Shown: positions 9,487 through 21,660, counted from the first letter of the stretch. The stretch is DNA of 64,000 bases from Gnetum montanum (GCA_015680685.1 MNCI01027140.1:1-64000); one strand, 5' to 3'. The notes: generated by a model not told the origin, from the sequence alone. Made by a program: numbers and translations.

Positions 9487-9947
9487 CACCCATCGTCCGC
9501 TACGACGTAAAACTGGCACCCATCGTCCGCTACGACGTAAAACTGGCACTGACCGTCCGCTACGACGTAAAACTGGCATGCCTTGCACGCGTCCGCCACG
9601 ACGCTAAACTGGTACTTGGTGACCGTCCGCTACGACGTAAAACTAGCAAAGTTGTACAGGTCCGCCAAGACAAGAAACTGGCATCTTTTGCACGCGTCCG
9701 CCATGACGCTAAACTGGCACAGGTAAGTAGCCGTCTGCTGAGACGTAAAACTAGCACAGCTTTGTCCTTGGGTCATGACATAAAACTGACATCCACAGCA
9801 CGGTCTGCTGAGACCATAAACCAGCCTGACCACCGTCCGCTACGACGTAAAACTAGCACTCCTCGGTCTGCCCGGACTTTAAACTGGGACCATGGTCCGC
9901 TGAGACTTAAAATCAGTAACAGCAGTCTACCAAGACTTAAAACTGGA
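9487..9947 (+). repeat. 3' minisatellite of element A, about 14 degenerate units
   Basis: Units of about 30-36 bp share the core GTCCGCTACGACGTAAAACT with variants such as GTCTGCTGAGAC. The first three units are 30 bp apart (9494, 9524, 9554) and nearly identical; later ones diverge to about 9945. The array starts 34 bp after the integrase stop. Hypervariable tandem repeats in the 3' untranslated part are known for Tat-lineage elements. Open frames across it (9480-10085 and shadows) reflect the repeat and I do not call them genes. Confidence 0.75.
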
Positions 9948-11004
9948 ATACATGCAAATCAAGCGAGCGTGATCATCTCCGATACAGCTTCATGGCCGAT
10001 TGGGTGGGACGCGGAGACAGTTCCGGCGTCCCCACCCCCCGGCATCTTACTGATTCCTCGGACAGGCACAGAGGCATCTTACTGATCCCTCGGAGATGCC
10101 GCCACCGCGTCCGTCGCGGCGGAAGCAGCTCCGGGAGTTTAGCTTCGTTAGCGGGAGCCCCAACGAACTCCTCGTTGGTCATGGCCCCAGGAGTCTTCGC
10201 CAATCATCGCTATCGGACGCCGGCTTCCCAAATACATCTGGCCGGCTCCCGATGCAACCAATGAGCTGCACCGTATCTGATGCCTTCTGGCGAAGGTATG
10301 CAGGGCCAAGTCATCAGGGTTGGCGGCTCCCCCTTAGTGCTCCACCTCAACATTTACAGTTCGTTGGCTCCGGCTAACATCAGACAGCATGGGCTCCAAG
10401 AAACTCCGTCTTTTGTCCATAAACAATGGCGTCCTCTGTTTCCTTTTGTGGTTGCAGGCTGCTTAACTCGGAGGATGTCGTTCAAGGGTGCGTCCATCTG
10501 AGCGGCGAAGTACGACAACGTGCTGAAATGGCTGCCCAGGTTTGCCCGCTCATTCAGCTTTGCACATTCCTTCCCGACACGCATCTACCCTTCATCCTTG
10601 TTTTCCTTCTTCCCCACCACCCAATTCCCATACGCAGCATTCACCTACGCCAATCTTCCTTTGTTCGCACCCACGCTAGCAGAGACATCGCGAAAGTGAC
10701 GCGCAACGCTCCTTTCGTACGCATTCCTGCTGCCAGTTGTAACAGAGATATCTCAGATTGACGCGCCACGCTCGTCTGAAAGCATTCCTGTTGACGTTAA
10801 TAAACACGCCGTTTGCATCTTTCCCGAACCTGTTTTCAGTTACACCCTTCTACCCCTCCTACTCGCAAGCCTTCTCCCTTGACGTAAACGGAGCAATATC
10901 TGAGTAGTCATGGAGGAACGTTGTTCTTGCTTCTGCCAATCCGGTGTTTCGCATTCTTTGTCGACGTTCTTCGGGTACGCCCTCGAACCGTCAACAAAGA
11001 GGGG
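9948..11004 (+). other. Element A 3' noncoding region ending in a polypurine tract
   Basis: I recognise no coding domain here. The segment near 10020-10100 contains a repeated GGCATCTTACTGAT word. The region closes with AAAGAGGGG (10996-11004), a purine run of the type that primes plus-strand synthesis, four bases before the inferred LTR start at 11009. Confidence 0.5.
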
Positions 11005-11076
11005 CCATTGAAACACCGTGAAAATTACGGGTCGGCCTCAGGCGAAGATTCGTAGTTTGAGCAGGAGCGCGCCTCA

Positions 11077-12065
11077 AATTTGTCTAAGGACAAGTTTACG
11101 CTCCATCACGCACGGCAGCGTGGTGAGCGTAATAAGCTCCGAAGACAGGCAAATTTGTCTAAGGACAAGTTTACGCTCCATCACGCACGGCAGCGTGGTG
11201 AGCGTAATAAGCTCCGAAGACAGGTAAATTTGTCTAAGGACAAGTTTACGCTCCATCACGCACGGCAGCGTGGTGAGCGTAATAAGCTCCGAAGACAGGT
11301 AAATTTGTCTAAGGACAAGTTTACGCTCCATCACGCACGGCAGCGTGGTGAGCGTAATAAGCTCCGAAGACAGGTAAATTTGTCTAAGGACAAGTTTACG
11401 CTCCATCACGCACGGCAGCGTGGTGAGCGTAATAAGCTCCGAAGACAGGTAAATTTGTCTAAGGACAAGTTTACGCTCCATCACGCACGGCAGCGTGGTG
11501 AGCGTAATAAGCTCCGAAGACAGGTAAATTTGTCTAAGGACAAGTTTACGCTCCATCACGCACGGCAGCGTGGTGAGCGTAATAAGCTCCGAAGACAGGT
11601 AAATTTGTCTAAGGACAAGTTTACGCTCCATCACGCACGGCAGCGTGGTGAGCGTAATAAGCTCCGAAGACAGGTAAATTTGTCTAAGGACAAGTTTACG
11701 CTCCATCACGCACGGCAGCGTGGTGAGCGTAATAAGCTCCGAAGACAGGTAAATTTGTCTAAGGACAAGTTTACGCTCCATCACGCACGGCAGCGTGGTG
11801 AGCGTAATAAGCTCCGAAGACAGGTAAATTTGTTTAAGGACAAGTTTACGCTCCATCACGCACGGTAGCGTGATGAGCGTAATAAGCACCGGGACAATAA
11901 AGGCGCCTCAAATCTGTTCTAAGGACAAGTTTACGCTCTATCACGCACGGCAGCGTGATGAGCGTAATAAGCTCCAAGATAGTTAAAAGCGAATTCTGTC
12001 TAAGGACAAGTTTACGCTCTTCACGCACGGCAGCGTGATGAGCGTAATAAGCTCCAAGGCAGTTA
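11077..12065 (+). repeat. 75-bp tandem array in the LTR upstream of its promoter
   Basis: Eleven copies start at 75-bp steps (TGTCTAAGGA at 11081, 11156, 11231 and so on to 11831) and are almost identical. Two diverged copies follow near 11915 and 11998. Each unit contains a stem of the form CGCTCCATCACGC, loop ACGGCA, GCGTGGTGAGCG. As 75 is a multiple of 3, both strands stay open (262 and 271 codons); these frames are by-products. The near-identity implies recent amplification or homogenisation, or a collapse/expansion artefact. Confidence 0.9.
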
Positions 12066-12189
12066 AGCAAGCTCCAAGGCAGTTAAGCAAAAATCCATGG
12101 AAATACGACGGGTTGGCACTTGTTCTTGCAAACGCTCAACTGATCTTTACGCGCGTTACGCAATAATGCATGCTCGTGCGTAGGCCAGA

Positions 12190-12476
12190 ATGCAACAACA
12201 CGCGCGTTACGCTTCGTCACGCACAGCTGCGTGATGAGCGTAAGCTACACTTTGATCATACTCCACCGCGTGTAGCTGCATGGAGTGTGTTACATTTACG
12301 CTGCGTCACGCACAGTTGCGTGATGAGCGTACAACAATCTTAAGCGTGTTGTTGCTACGCCAAAGTTGCGCTCATACACGCAAACACAACGCGAATGAGC
12401 GCAAACGCAGCCGAGACATGTCTATCGTGAGCCTGCTCTTTACACGCACAGCACGCGAACAAGCGTGTTGTGCGTA
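12190..12476 (+). promoter_or_regulatory. Diverged stem-loop cluster upstream of the LTR TATA box
   Basis: Further copies of the TCACGCA...TGCGTGA palindrome occur at about 12207-12246 and 12298-12331. GCGCTCAT...ATGAGCGC lies at about 12368-12405, and ACGCACAGCACGC...GCGTGTTGTGCGT at about 12441-12474. With the 75-bp array, the stretch before the promoter holds roughly 17 such stems. Confidence 0.5.
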
Positions 12477-12559
12477 GTCGCAGTTCGACTTAAAAGAATC
12501 GCATCGGCGAAACCCGCGACATTCGGGCCCACATCATCAGGGTTGCACGTGTCGTGGTC

Positions 12560-12567
12560 TATAAATA
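12560..12567 (+). promoter_or_regulatory. TATA box of the element A LTR
   Basis: CTATAAATACTC, with transcription expected to start near 12590. This would divide the LTR into about 1.58 kb of U3 and about 0.67 kb of R-U5. Confidence 0.6.
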
Positions 12568-13257
12568 CTCCGACTGACAAATATACAGGGGGATTTTTGA
12601 CAACTATACAGACTTAGCACTTTGACAGAGACCAGGAGGACAAGAGCATTTTCTGAGCAAGGGAAATTTATCGCCCTGAAACAGAGAAACAAGAGCAACC
12701 TCTTGGCCGCAGACATCATTCTTCAGCAGCAACAGAACACAGCACGCAGGAGCTCCTAGCAGCAGATCTATCTGAAGCCGAGAAGCGGAACGGAAATTGC
12801 TTGACCATTTCTGCATCTAGGCCTTGGTCCAAAAGGTAGATCCGTTGTTCTGTCCAGGCAGTTTTCTTGCTGTTTTGTGCTCATCTTTGTACTCAGTTTG
12901 TTGGGAATTTCCTCCCATTGTGACATTGTATACATCCAATCATATATTCCATTTGGCATTGGAACATAGATCTTTGATCTTCGTAAATTGCACGATTTTC
13001 TGCTCCCGATTTGCATCTTCTCGGTATTTCGGCGTCATCTTCGCGGTGGTCCACACACATCGTTATCCCACTGTTTTGCGGTCGATCTACAATTATCATT
13101 GTTTTACTGACCCGTAAGTCCCTGTCTGATCGACAAGACCGTTCAGGGCACCACGGATTCGTTTTTCCAGCTTAGCCCTCGCGCGGATCCGTGGTAAAAA
13201 CTGTGTACGCGGAATCTCGGTCGGTATTTCCAGCTGCCGACGTTTCCCGTCGTTACA

Positions 13258-15065
13258 CCCACTATGACACCCATGACCGTAAAATGGTATGCAAGGATCA
13301 ATATGTCTTCTTACATGGTTATATTTATTAGGCCACATAGTTGTTGGAGTGTTGATTGGTGGTCCCGAGAAGGTAATAGGAGGCATTGTATTTGAGGAAG
13401 CAAATGCATCACAACACTAGACTTGTGCTGGGTTGGAGGATGTAGTGGTTTCAGAAGTGTGCTATCTCTTCCTTTGGTTGTGTCTAAAGAAAGGGTGCTT
13501 TTGACGTTGTGGAGGGCCCCCACTATTGTTAACTATAGTAGCACAAGTAATGTTCATGGGTTGGTGTTGTGATGCAAAACTATTTCATACTATTGGTGGC
13601 GATGTAGAAGGAGGTGAAGGATGAGAATATTGAGGGTAAGGAGAAGTATAAGGAACATGAGGTGGTGATCTTGTTCAAGAGGACATGGGCTGATAGTACT
13701 TAGGAGAATGATAACAATGTGGTGAGATAGAGGATGTTGACCTAGTTAGGGAAAAAAGATGCTAAACCTAATAAACGCTTAGGTTTGGATGATATGAAGG
13801 GTGTCACCAATTTAACAATGGCCTCCCCCATGACTAGGGTTTTTGCCACTATGGTTGAATTTGGTATTTCTATACGAAGTTTGGATGTAACACCCACCCC
13901 CAATGCTCATGTAAATGTGACAAGACTGGGCATTGGCCTTTGGGGTGATCATACAGGAAAACATTACATTGATACGTATGATTAGTAGCTGAGTTCTTAT
14001 TCTCTTCAACCCTTCTTTTTGATTGTCTAAGGATGTTCTGTCCTACTTCTTGGTTCATCATGGTTCTATCTCTAATAGTGTTGGCATATTCTCCACATTT
14101 TTCATGTATCCATTTTGTCATATTATTGATCTTTGCTTCAATTTCATCTAGTGATTGTAGTATTGGCAAAGATGATTCCACCTCCTTGAGGTGAGTTGAT
14201 TTCTCCTCTTCATGATCATGGACCTTTGTTAATTCGAGATTTTGGTCCCTTTGAGAGCTTTCAACATTCTCTCATTTAGCCATTTCTCCTTCTTCTTTTG
14301 CTACCTGCTTAATAAGCTCTTGGAATTGGTGGGTCTATAGCTCATATAGTTGACTTGGGGCATACATCCCTAGGGTCTCCCTTGTTTCATTACGGAGCCC
14401 ATCTATGATGTGATACATTAGCCTTTCCTCGGAGAACCCATGGCGTAGGCAGTTGTTTAACAACGAATAGTATCTTTCTAAGGCTATGTCCAAGGGTTCA
14501 TGTTGCTCTTGTTTCCACTCTTGGATTTTTCTCCTCAAGGTTGACACTCTTTCATAAGTTTGATATCTTTCATTGAAGAGTTCTACCATTGTCGGCCAAC
14601 GTCAAGTTGATTTTGGTTTAAGGACCTATGCCATACTTTTGCTTGACCACTGACTGTCAGAGGAAAGAGCTTAAGTTTTTGCCATCCATTATCAATATTG
14701 TTCCATAGATAGGCATCATGGAAGGCTTGTAAATGATGTTGCAGATCTAAATCATAGCCTCTTGAAAACTTGGGGAAGTTGTTTAAATCAAGCCTGGGTA
14801 GACGGCTTTCCTTGTGATGCTTGTGGGATATTCGAACAACCTCTTGTATATGCATTCGGCTCTTAGTGGCCAGCAAGGGTTCATCATCACTACGTAGGTT
14901 ATGAATTTGTGAGTTGGGATGATGTTGTCTTCATTTATGTACATAGGAGACCTCTACATAGGATTGAGTACTCCAAACTTCATCTTCATCATCATATAAT
15001 TCGTTGGTTCTCCAATGAATTGCCTTACTAGTTGTTGCATTTTCATAGTCTTGTGAGAGAGACAT
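13258..15065 (-). pseudogene. Element B: decayed Athila-like gag
   Basis: Broken minus-strand frames read LPRLDLNNFPKF and FPLTVSGQAKVWHRSL (near 14.65-14.8 kb), then MVELFNERYQTYERVSTLRR and EERLMYHIIDGLRNETRETL (14.34-14.59 kb). A C-rich tail motif HPKGQCPVLSHL follows near 13.93 kb. These are the helical capsid region and post-capsid linker of gypsy Gag. The start is near 15065 (MSLSQDYENA). The copy is collinear with the gag of J (53.1-55.05 kb) and of H (+ strand). Element A cuts it at 13257; the rest of pol would lie left of A, outside the window. Confidence 0.75.
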
Positions 15066-15179
15066 TGTTGTGAATCATGTGTGACTTAATTGAAATTAAT
15101 TTATTTTCTAAAAGATATATCATGAATACTTTGTTACAACGATCTTGTATGATATAACTAATCTAGATAACTAGCACCA

Positions 15180-15198
15180 TCCCTAGCAATGGCACCAA
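15180..15198 (-). promoter_or_regulatory. Primer-binding site of element B
   Basis: The minus strand reads TTGGTGCCATTGCTAGGGA directly after the LTR. It resembles the TGGCGCCGTTGCCGGGG-type site of Athila/Calypso-like elements. Confidence 0.6.
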
Positions 15199-16089
15199 TG
15201 ATGAGTGGCAAGGTACCCCTACACTCAACCATATTAATATGAGCATTCATGCATGATTTGGTTGAACTCCATGGATAGGCTAGTTGTGGTATCTAGATAG
15301 TTATACATTGATCACAGTTTGCTATTTTCCCACGTAGACTAGTATTTGCTTTGTCACGTATGGTTTAGTCCAAAGTGAGGTATATGATGTGATCTTAAGC
15401 TAGTGCTACTCTTAGAGGCAATGGAAAGTAACTTTAATTAAGCTAAGAGGAAATGAGAGAAGAGAATCTAAGCTAGCCTAAGTGTGATGAGCATTCATCC
15501 TTAATCATCGGTACACATCTTGGACCTCGTGTACTACTTCTGGAATTACCAAGCATAGATTACTTGAACGCTCCTAGATACACTGTTGGGTTACCAAGTA
15601 GTCACACTTAAATGCTTGTGATTAAGTCATACTCATTCCACATTTAATAACAGGGATAGTAAATGAAGGGTAATAAATATTAATTAAGAAAAAAATAAAT
15701 AACAAGAATAATAAACAATTAAAACTAAGTGAATGCTACAATGATGAAGTAATCTCGATCTTTATTGCCAGTCATGCATGTTTCTAAGTATGTCACACTT
15801 GAATAAAGGTTTCATACAATTACAATCATCACACTGCGGGCATGCACTGGGGAAAGAGTTGAGAGGACTAAAAATGAACAAAAAGACTTACTTCTACACC
15901 TACTGGCTCTAACATAAAAACTTAAAAACTAACTTTCCTGTGTGCCTAAGTGTGGTATTTATAGGCTTACACAGGAACCATGATATCAGGTATCTGATAT
16001 CGTTAGCCAGGCCGGAATATTATGTACCCAATATCATGGATCCGATATCACGGGTTCAATATTGGAGCCTGACAAATCATGGTTCATCA
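15199..16089 (-). repeat. 5' LTR of element B (891 bp)
   Basis: The ends are TGATGA and TCATCA on the plus strand, as in the LTRs of E, F, H and J. The minus-strand TATA box TATAAATA is at 15956-15963. Upstream of it lie GATATC at 15982, 15996 and 16044, plus AATATC or AATATT at 16016, 16030 and 16058. Beyond 16089 the protease of C begins mid-frame, marking the insertion site. Confidence 0.75.
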
Positions 16090-16345
16090 TATGGAATTTC
16101 TCACTTATGATAAAATCCAATGAGATAGAACCTCACACCACTATTCGTGATCCATTAAATGATTTGAGTGCAAAAGTAGTGGTTTCTTGGATGTTCTTGG
16201 TTAAGCTTAGCTTTTCAACAATAGAAAATGGTACCACACTAGTTGTCACCCCATCATCTACATGGGCACAATGAACCTTGTACCTAGCAACATATATAGT
16301 AATGAGGAGAGGAGAAGATAACACCTCTATGTTTCAAGAGTCAAT
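16090..16345 (-). pseudogene. Element C: protease fragment
   Basis: The minus strand reads HVDDGVTTSVVPFSIVEKL and then FALKSFNGSRI, matching element A's HVDDGAAANVVPYSIVDRL and VKSFNGAR. The frame is stopped by a TGA where A has a sense codon. It is cut at 16089 by the LTR of B, so only the middle of the protease remains on this side. Confidence 0.72.
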
Positions 16346-17641
16346 CTTCACTTCACTATCACAGAAGTTGAGCATGAGTTGATGCCTATTTTCTCTAAGT
16401 GAAGCTTGCTCAATGACAAAGTGGATTGATTCTTTATTGGTGGGCATGTCTCTAATCACAAGAATAGAAGTCAACACTTGAACTGGTGCATCCCTATGAA
16501 TAGGAGAAGTCATGACTAGATCATATAAGTTTAGTGATGTATTCTTTTATTTCAAGGAATTCTTGGCTTGTTCCATTTTTATAAGGAAATTCTTTCCCTT
16601 TACATATGATTTTTCAGGCTTAGTGATCTTAACTTCCTTCATCTTTTCTAGATTTTATGGCTTAGGTTTCAACATGGATGCCTTGGGCCCCTTGTCCATG
16701 GGTGTAGTTGGTCTTGGTGTAGCTTGTTTTGAAGCCCTTTTTCATTGGTTATCTTCAGTGGGATTCATTGTTGGTTTGGTGACACATTGATTTTGTCACT
16801 ATTATAATGATGGTTTCTTGCAAACCTCTAAGTTGTGGGGCACTACGGGTGGACTTTGATCAAGGTTTGTTGTGGTTTTACTTGTCGAAGGTGGAGGGAC
16901 CTAGATAAAAAATGGTTCCTTAGGCTTTGAAAGATTAGTATCTCATGATCTAGGTTGTGAAGTTGACACCACTAGAGGAACACGTATGATGAAAGGAGTC
17001 CTAGGAAATAGAGTAGGTGGTACCCTTATGATGAAGGGATTTCTAGGCTTTGCATTTTAGGGCTATAGTGGTGGTTTGATAACAAATAGTTTCTTAGAAG
17101 GATTAGATTGTTTGGTTTCTATGAATGAGGCTATAGTATAGGAGTTATTGTTGGTTCTTGGAGAGTTTGGCTCATTTAAAACCAACTCCCCATGGTCTAT
17201 CATCTTCTAGAGGTCATCCTTTAATGCTAGGAAAAATTAGTGTCATGACCAGCCATTTGATGATAATGGAAAAACCTATCTAGTCTAAAGTACTTTGGGA
17301 TCATCCTTAGTTGCCATCGTTGAATCTCTAGCTATGTTACAAAGGTGATTGTGCCTCTTACAAGCCTCCTCAGATAGTTGCTTATGTTGTAGATGGTTGT
17401 CTTTAAGCAAATGTTCTAGAAGCTTAGAGGTCTTCATAGGCAACATTATGTAATTAGACCTATCCTTCCACCCAAAGTTTGATCTTGGTTGATTTGGGAT
17501 GTAGGAAGTGATTGGCTATGATGAGTCGGAAGATGTGTTGCATGGTGATGATTCCTGCCTTCCTCATTTCTTTGACTCTTTTGTTACTACAACCATGGTT
17601 GTATGTTCTTGCTTGGTTTTATCCCTATCCCTCCTTGTGTG
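16346..17641 (-). pseudogene. Element C: decayed gag-protease linker
   Basis: No intact frame. The position matches the segment between gag and protease in element I (47.35-48.43 kb). Weak Pro/Ser/Thr-rich translations are visible but no domain. I see no independent gene in the 92-codon plus-strand frame at 16512-16790. Confidence 0.4.
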
Positions 17642-19080
17642 TTAATTTTTATAGGCCACATATGCTAGGTTGTTACTTTCCTCAGTTGCCTCCTCAATAT
17701 TCTTAGTTTGTGAGAAGGCTTGGCTTAGTGACTGAGACTCTAAGTAGTAGAGCTTTGACTTGATTAAGTTGTTTACTGCTCCTTTGTAGATGGCTAAGGG
17801 GTGGATTTTAGAAATAGTATTTGAAATCTCATTAAGGGTTGAATTCCATCTTTGAATGAACCTTTTGACTTGTTTAAGCGGCCCCTGCTTCACCTTCATC
17901 AGTTGATCTAATGTGTCATCTAGCTCTAAGTTGTGTCTAAAGTGATTGAAAAATTGGTTTATCAAGTCTTCAAGGGAAGATATGGAACCTCTAGGCAAGG
18001 TTTGGTACCAAAATAGAGCCTTTCCTTTTAGGGACATGGGAAAAATCCATAGTGTCGTATGAGGCCAATGTTGTAAAAAGAGGTGCTTAGATCAAAAGGT
18101 GATCAAGTATGCATTGGGATTCCCTTCATCATTATATTTAGTGAAGTCTGGTATGGGCATACCTAAAGGCAAGGCCATTTGAGGCATAGTAGGGCTTATA
18201 GGATCATCTTGGTAAAAGTCTAGAACTTTAACTATCTAAGTTGTATTGCCCTTGATTTTTGAAACTCTTTGGTAAGGTTTTGGATCATTTGAAAGGCTTG
18301 ATCCAAGCCTTAGGGCATCCTTATAGGCTATGTTATTTGTGTTGATGGTTGAGAAGGAAGTTGAGTAGCTTGAGAATGTACAATTGACATTAGCATATAG
18401 GGGAGAGGTTCTGTAACAACCATTGTAGGTGGGTTAAATAAGGATAAATAGTTTTGAGTTGGAACTGATGGTATGAAAGAAGCAAAGGGAGTATGAGAGG
18501 CCCATGTTGCTTAGGGCCCCATCTCACTAGAATGACAAAGGGAGGTGGTGAGGTAGACATCATCAAGGTTGGATGAATAGAGTGAGGTTGTGTGGTAAAG
18601 GGTAGCAATGAAAATAGTGAGGTAGAGTAAGGCATAGGTTGTGCCTGGTGTGTAGTGATGATGGGTGTAGACCTAAACATGGTAGGATGGACAAGAGGAA
18701 AATTGGGCTAAGAGACTTGTCCCCAAAATGAGGTAAGAGTCATGGAGTTGGGGGTAGTTGCTTGGGGATCCAAATATTGGAAAAGACTCCCGATGAAGAT
18801 GTTTGACTCTAATTTAGCCTCAAACTCATTGTGCACTTCTTGTAATCCTTTGAGCTAATTCCTTAACTAAACTCATCAAACCCTATGAGTTGTATGGGCA
18901 TTTATGCATAAAAGTTAGTGAGGGGGATTTTTCCATAAGGAGATGGGATGTATTCTTTCCCATCATGATGTATAATTTTAAATTGATGCTTAGCATTAGA
19001 TTCAAAGAATGGTATTAGGAGATTGACTTGTATCTTGACATAGAGGAAGTTGTAAACTCCTCATTAATGATCATGAAAAA
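17642..19080 (-). pseudogene. Element C: decayed Ogre-like gag
   Basis: The best stretch, at 17642-18037, reads MSLKGKALFWYQTLPRGSIS, DLINQFFNHFRHNLEL and VKRFIQRWNSTLNE, typical of the Retrotrans_gag capsid helices. The N-terminal part near 18.95-19.05 kb can be read in pieces as IHHDGKEYIPSPYGKIPL. That matches IHRDGKEYVPFLYDQISL in element I (near 45.95 kb). Multiple stops and shifts are present. It belongs to the same lineage as A's protease. Confidence 0.68.
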
Positions 19081-21660
19081 ACTAGGTTCTTTCCCCTTTG
19101 TCATAGTGATTATCCTTGTTCTATGACTGTAGGTTCTTTTAGATCATAGACATGAATTGCATCATGGTTGGAGGCCATGTATGCAAGGTCTAGTGGTAGA
19201 ATCGTTGATTTGTGAAAAGACATTAATTGGCACAAACAAAACTATACCATGCTAGCAAAATCTAAGCTAGGCTTTGAAAAGAACAGTAGTTATTATGAAA
19301 ATTTAAATATGAAAAATATGGTTATTTGTAGTATCTTGAATTTTGGAAGGATACACTACTATTTTTTGAAAAGTATGTTGGTGATAAAAAGAGAAATTTT
19401 TTGGTTTATTTTTTAAGGGATGTTGGTGTGCTTTCTCTTTATGAAAACTATGCTGGGTTTTATTGTGCAACTAAGAAAATATTTTATTTTTCAAAAGATA
19501 CACTGGGTATCTTGAAAAGCAACGTTGGTGTTTATGGGGATGAGAACATGTAATTTGTCCACCAAAACTACACTGGGTAGTTTAGTAATGGGGGAAACAT
19601 GGGAATAGTTGATTTAATTTTTAATTAATTAAACCAAAATTATAGTAAGTAGAATTGCCCAACGTGCAAAAGAAGTATGGCTAGAAAATGGTAGAAATTG
19701 AAGCTATAGGTGAAGTGTAGGTTATAGTGACTAGGGTGTACACTATACTTGGAAAAATGTATGAGTTTTTGATGTTGGTAAAACCAACAATGCTAGCTTT
19801 GCAAATAGGGGCTATGTTGGAGGGGTGGAGGTGGGGTGGGGTGGGGTGGGGATGTGTGGGGTGTGCAGGGGAGGGGAAGGGGTGTTAAGCAATTAATTGC
19901 CTTTCTTACCAAAACAATGTTGATGATACCCCATCTCAAAAAAGTGCACTAGTTTTTTAAAAGAGGGTATGTATAAAATGTTTGATTTTGATTTTTCCAA
20001 CACCATGTTGGGGTTTTAGAGAGAGCCATGTTGGCTTTAACCACAAAATTTCATAGTAGGGATTTTGGGTGGTTGAAGCTAAGCTACATTGGCCTTTGAA
20101 GCACACAAAGGCAAGTTTCATCTAGGAAGAGTGGTAGGTTTTATTAGCATCCATGTCGGCTGTGAAAAGTCCATTAATTGTTGTGAAAATTTTGTGAACA
20201 CCCAAATCACCTGCAACTACTATGCTAGGCTTTAGTTGTAGGAAAATGGGTAGTAGCATTGGTTTTTTCTTGAATTTTTTTTTTAAAAATGGTTTTAAGT
20301 TTTAGAAATTGCAAAAAATTGGTTTTGAAAGGTAAATTAGATTTTGGGAAAGAGCTTGGGTAGAGGTCCTCCTTCTAGCACTAGAAACTATAACATCTAA
20401 AAACTTTGGTTGTTGGAAAACCAAAAATTCTAGGTAAAACAACCTAACCTTGGATCCTAAGGGCCTTTAAGAAAGAGAATCCAAGGCACCATGGATGGTC
20501 TTGTCAGTCACTCAGGAACTTAGGGAGTGTTAATAATGTAATATAATTTAACAGAGAATGTAGATCTAATTTTAGAAAAAGCACAAAATTTAAACTTGAA
20601 ATAAACTTGCATAAATGAATGAACTACTAATTTTTCTTAAAATAATTAAAATATTATAAGAGAAGCATTTCAAGATGTACAAGTATGTGCCTAGATGTAT
20701 ATGGAGTTACCCAAATGATGCTTGCAGTTTGGTGAAATTTCCAGGTTGTGTTCTATAGTCAGTTGAACAATCTAGGTGCTTTCAAGCTCCAACTTCCAAA
20801 AACTTCTCATTGGTTCTTAGATGTGAATATGCTACATTAGTATGTTATAATGGTGGGTAGATTGTTGACTTTTTTCTACTAGGCAATGTATTGAGAGTCT
20901 TCAATGCTTAGCTAATTGCCAATCTACCAAAACGTCCCTTCAAAGTTTTGGAATTTTTGTTTAAAGAGGTTATTGGTGCTCAATTTGTTGCTGCAAATTT
21001 TTTGCCATGATTATTGAGATATTGAAATCATGTTCAGGTGTGGTAGGCCTTCAACTCTAGTGTAGTTTCCATTTGTGATAAGTTTTGATACCCCCAAGGC
21101 ACAAAAACCATGATTGTTACCATAAATAGTAAATAGACTTTCTCAATTACATTGGCTTCTCCCACCAACACTAGCCTTGTGGTAGCAACATTGTAGTTGT
21201 TGGTACAATGTTGAAACTTGTGAAGAAACCAAACCATCAACCACTCCAACATTGGCTTTGTGAAGTAAGGTTGAAGGTTATTGGCAACTATGTTGGCCAT
21301 TGTTGGAAAGATGAAAACCAAATCCTCCAATGCTAGTATTGTTGAAAAAACCAAATCCCAACCACTTCGACACTGGCTTTGTAACACCCATGCTTGGTTT
21401 TGTTGCAAATATGCTAGTTTTTTTGGGAAAATGAAAATCCAACACCACCAACACTAGGGGTAGGTGGTTCCAGCGTAGTTGAGGCTATAGCCTAGCAAAA
21501 ACCAATGAAAATACCAATTTTGGTAGTTCAAAGGAATTTTTAACTTCCAAAGCCAAAATATAGACATGGTACGAATTTGTTTCACCTAGGGAGTAAGGCT
21601 ATGACAACTTATGAGGCATTTTTTAGCCCCAAAGATTAAAGTATGTGAAATTTTATATCA
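19081..21660 (-). repeat. Element C: decayed leader and LTR, with a G-rich run
   Basis: No genes. The part at 20.9-21.6 kb is collinear with the LTR of K: CTATATTTTGGCTT on the minus strand at about 21.56 kb matches 56.04 kb, and TTACTATTTATGGTAAC matches the 56.37 kb area. A strong G-run at 19819-19883 (GGGGTGGGGTGGGG type) lies on the plus strand and so is C-rich in the element's sense. The same place in element I holds a C-run that ends in the assembly gap. Exact LTR ends are not resolved. Confidence 0.5.

Larger units (their letters stand above)
11009..13257 (+). repeat. 3' LTR of element A, about 2249 bp
   Basis: The left end TGAAAC follows a polypurine tract. The right end GTTACA at 13257 is its near inverse (one mismatch to TGTAAC). 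The right boundary is independently fixed: the sequence from 13258 (CCCACTATGA) onward is collinear with element J from 53253, while the sequence left of 13258 is not. The LTR contains the 75-bp array, a stem-loop cluster, a TATA box at 12560, and an 8-bp stem CCACGGAT/ATCCGTGG at 13151-13194 near its end. The 5' LTR is outside the window, so LTR identity cannot be judged. Confidence 0.72.

Noticed and set aside
9480-10085. 201-codon plus-strand frame after integrase
   Set aside because: Translation of the minisatellite; the periodicity follows DNA units and breaks when unit length varies.
11074-11889. Open frames of 262 (+) and 271 (-) codons
   Set aside because: They exist only because the tandem unit is 75 bp (25 codons) without stops on either strand. 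No start context or domain, and they lie inside the LTR.
11077-12065. CRISPR-like array
   Set aside because: The units are head-to-tail with no unique spacers, and the context is a plant LTR.
19819-19883. Telomere-like or simple-sequence G-rich repeat
   Set aside because: Units are GGGGT/GGGGA without a telomeric heptamer, and a related C-run sits at the same place in element I, so it belongs to the leader of an Ogre-like element.
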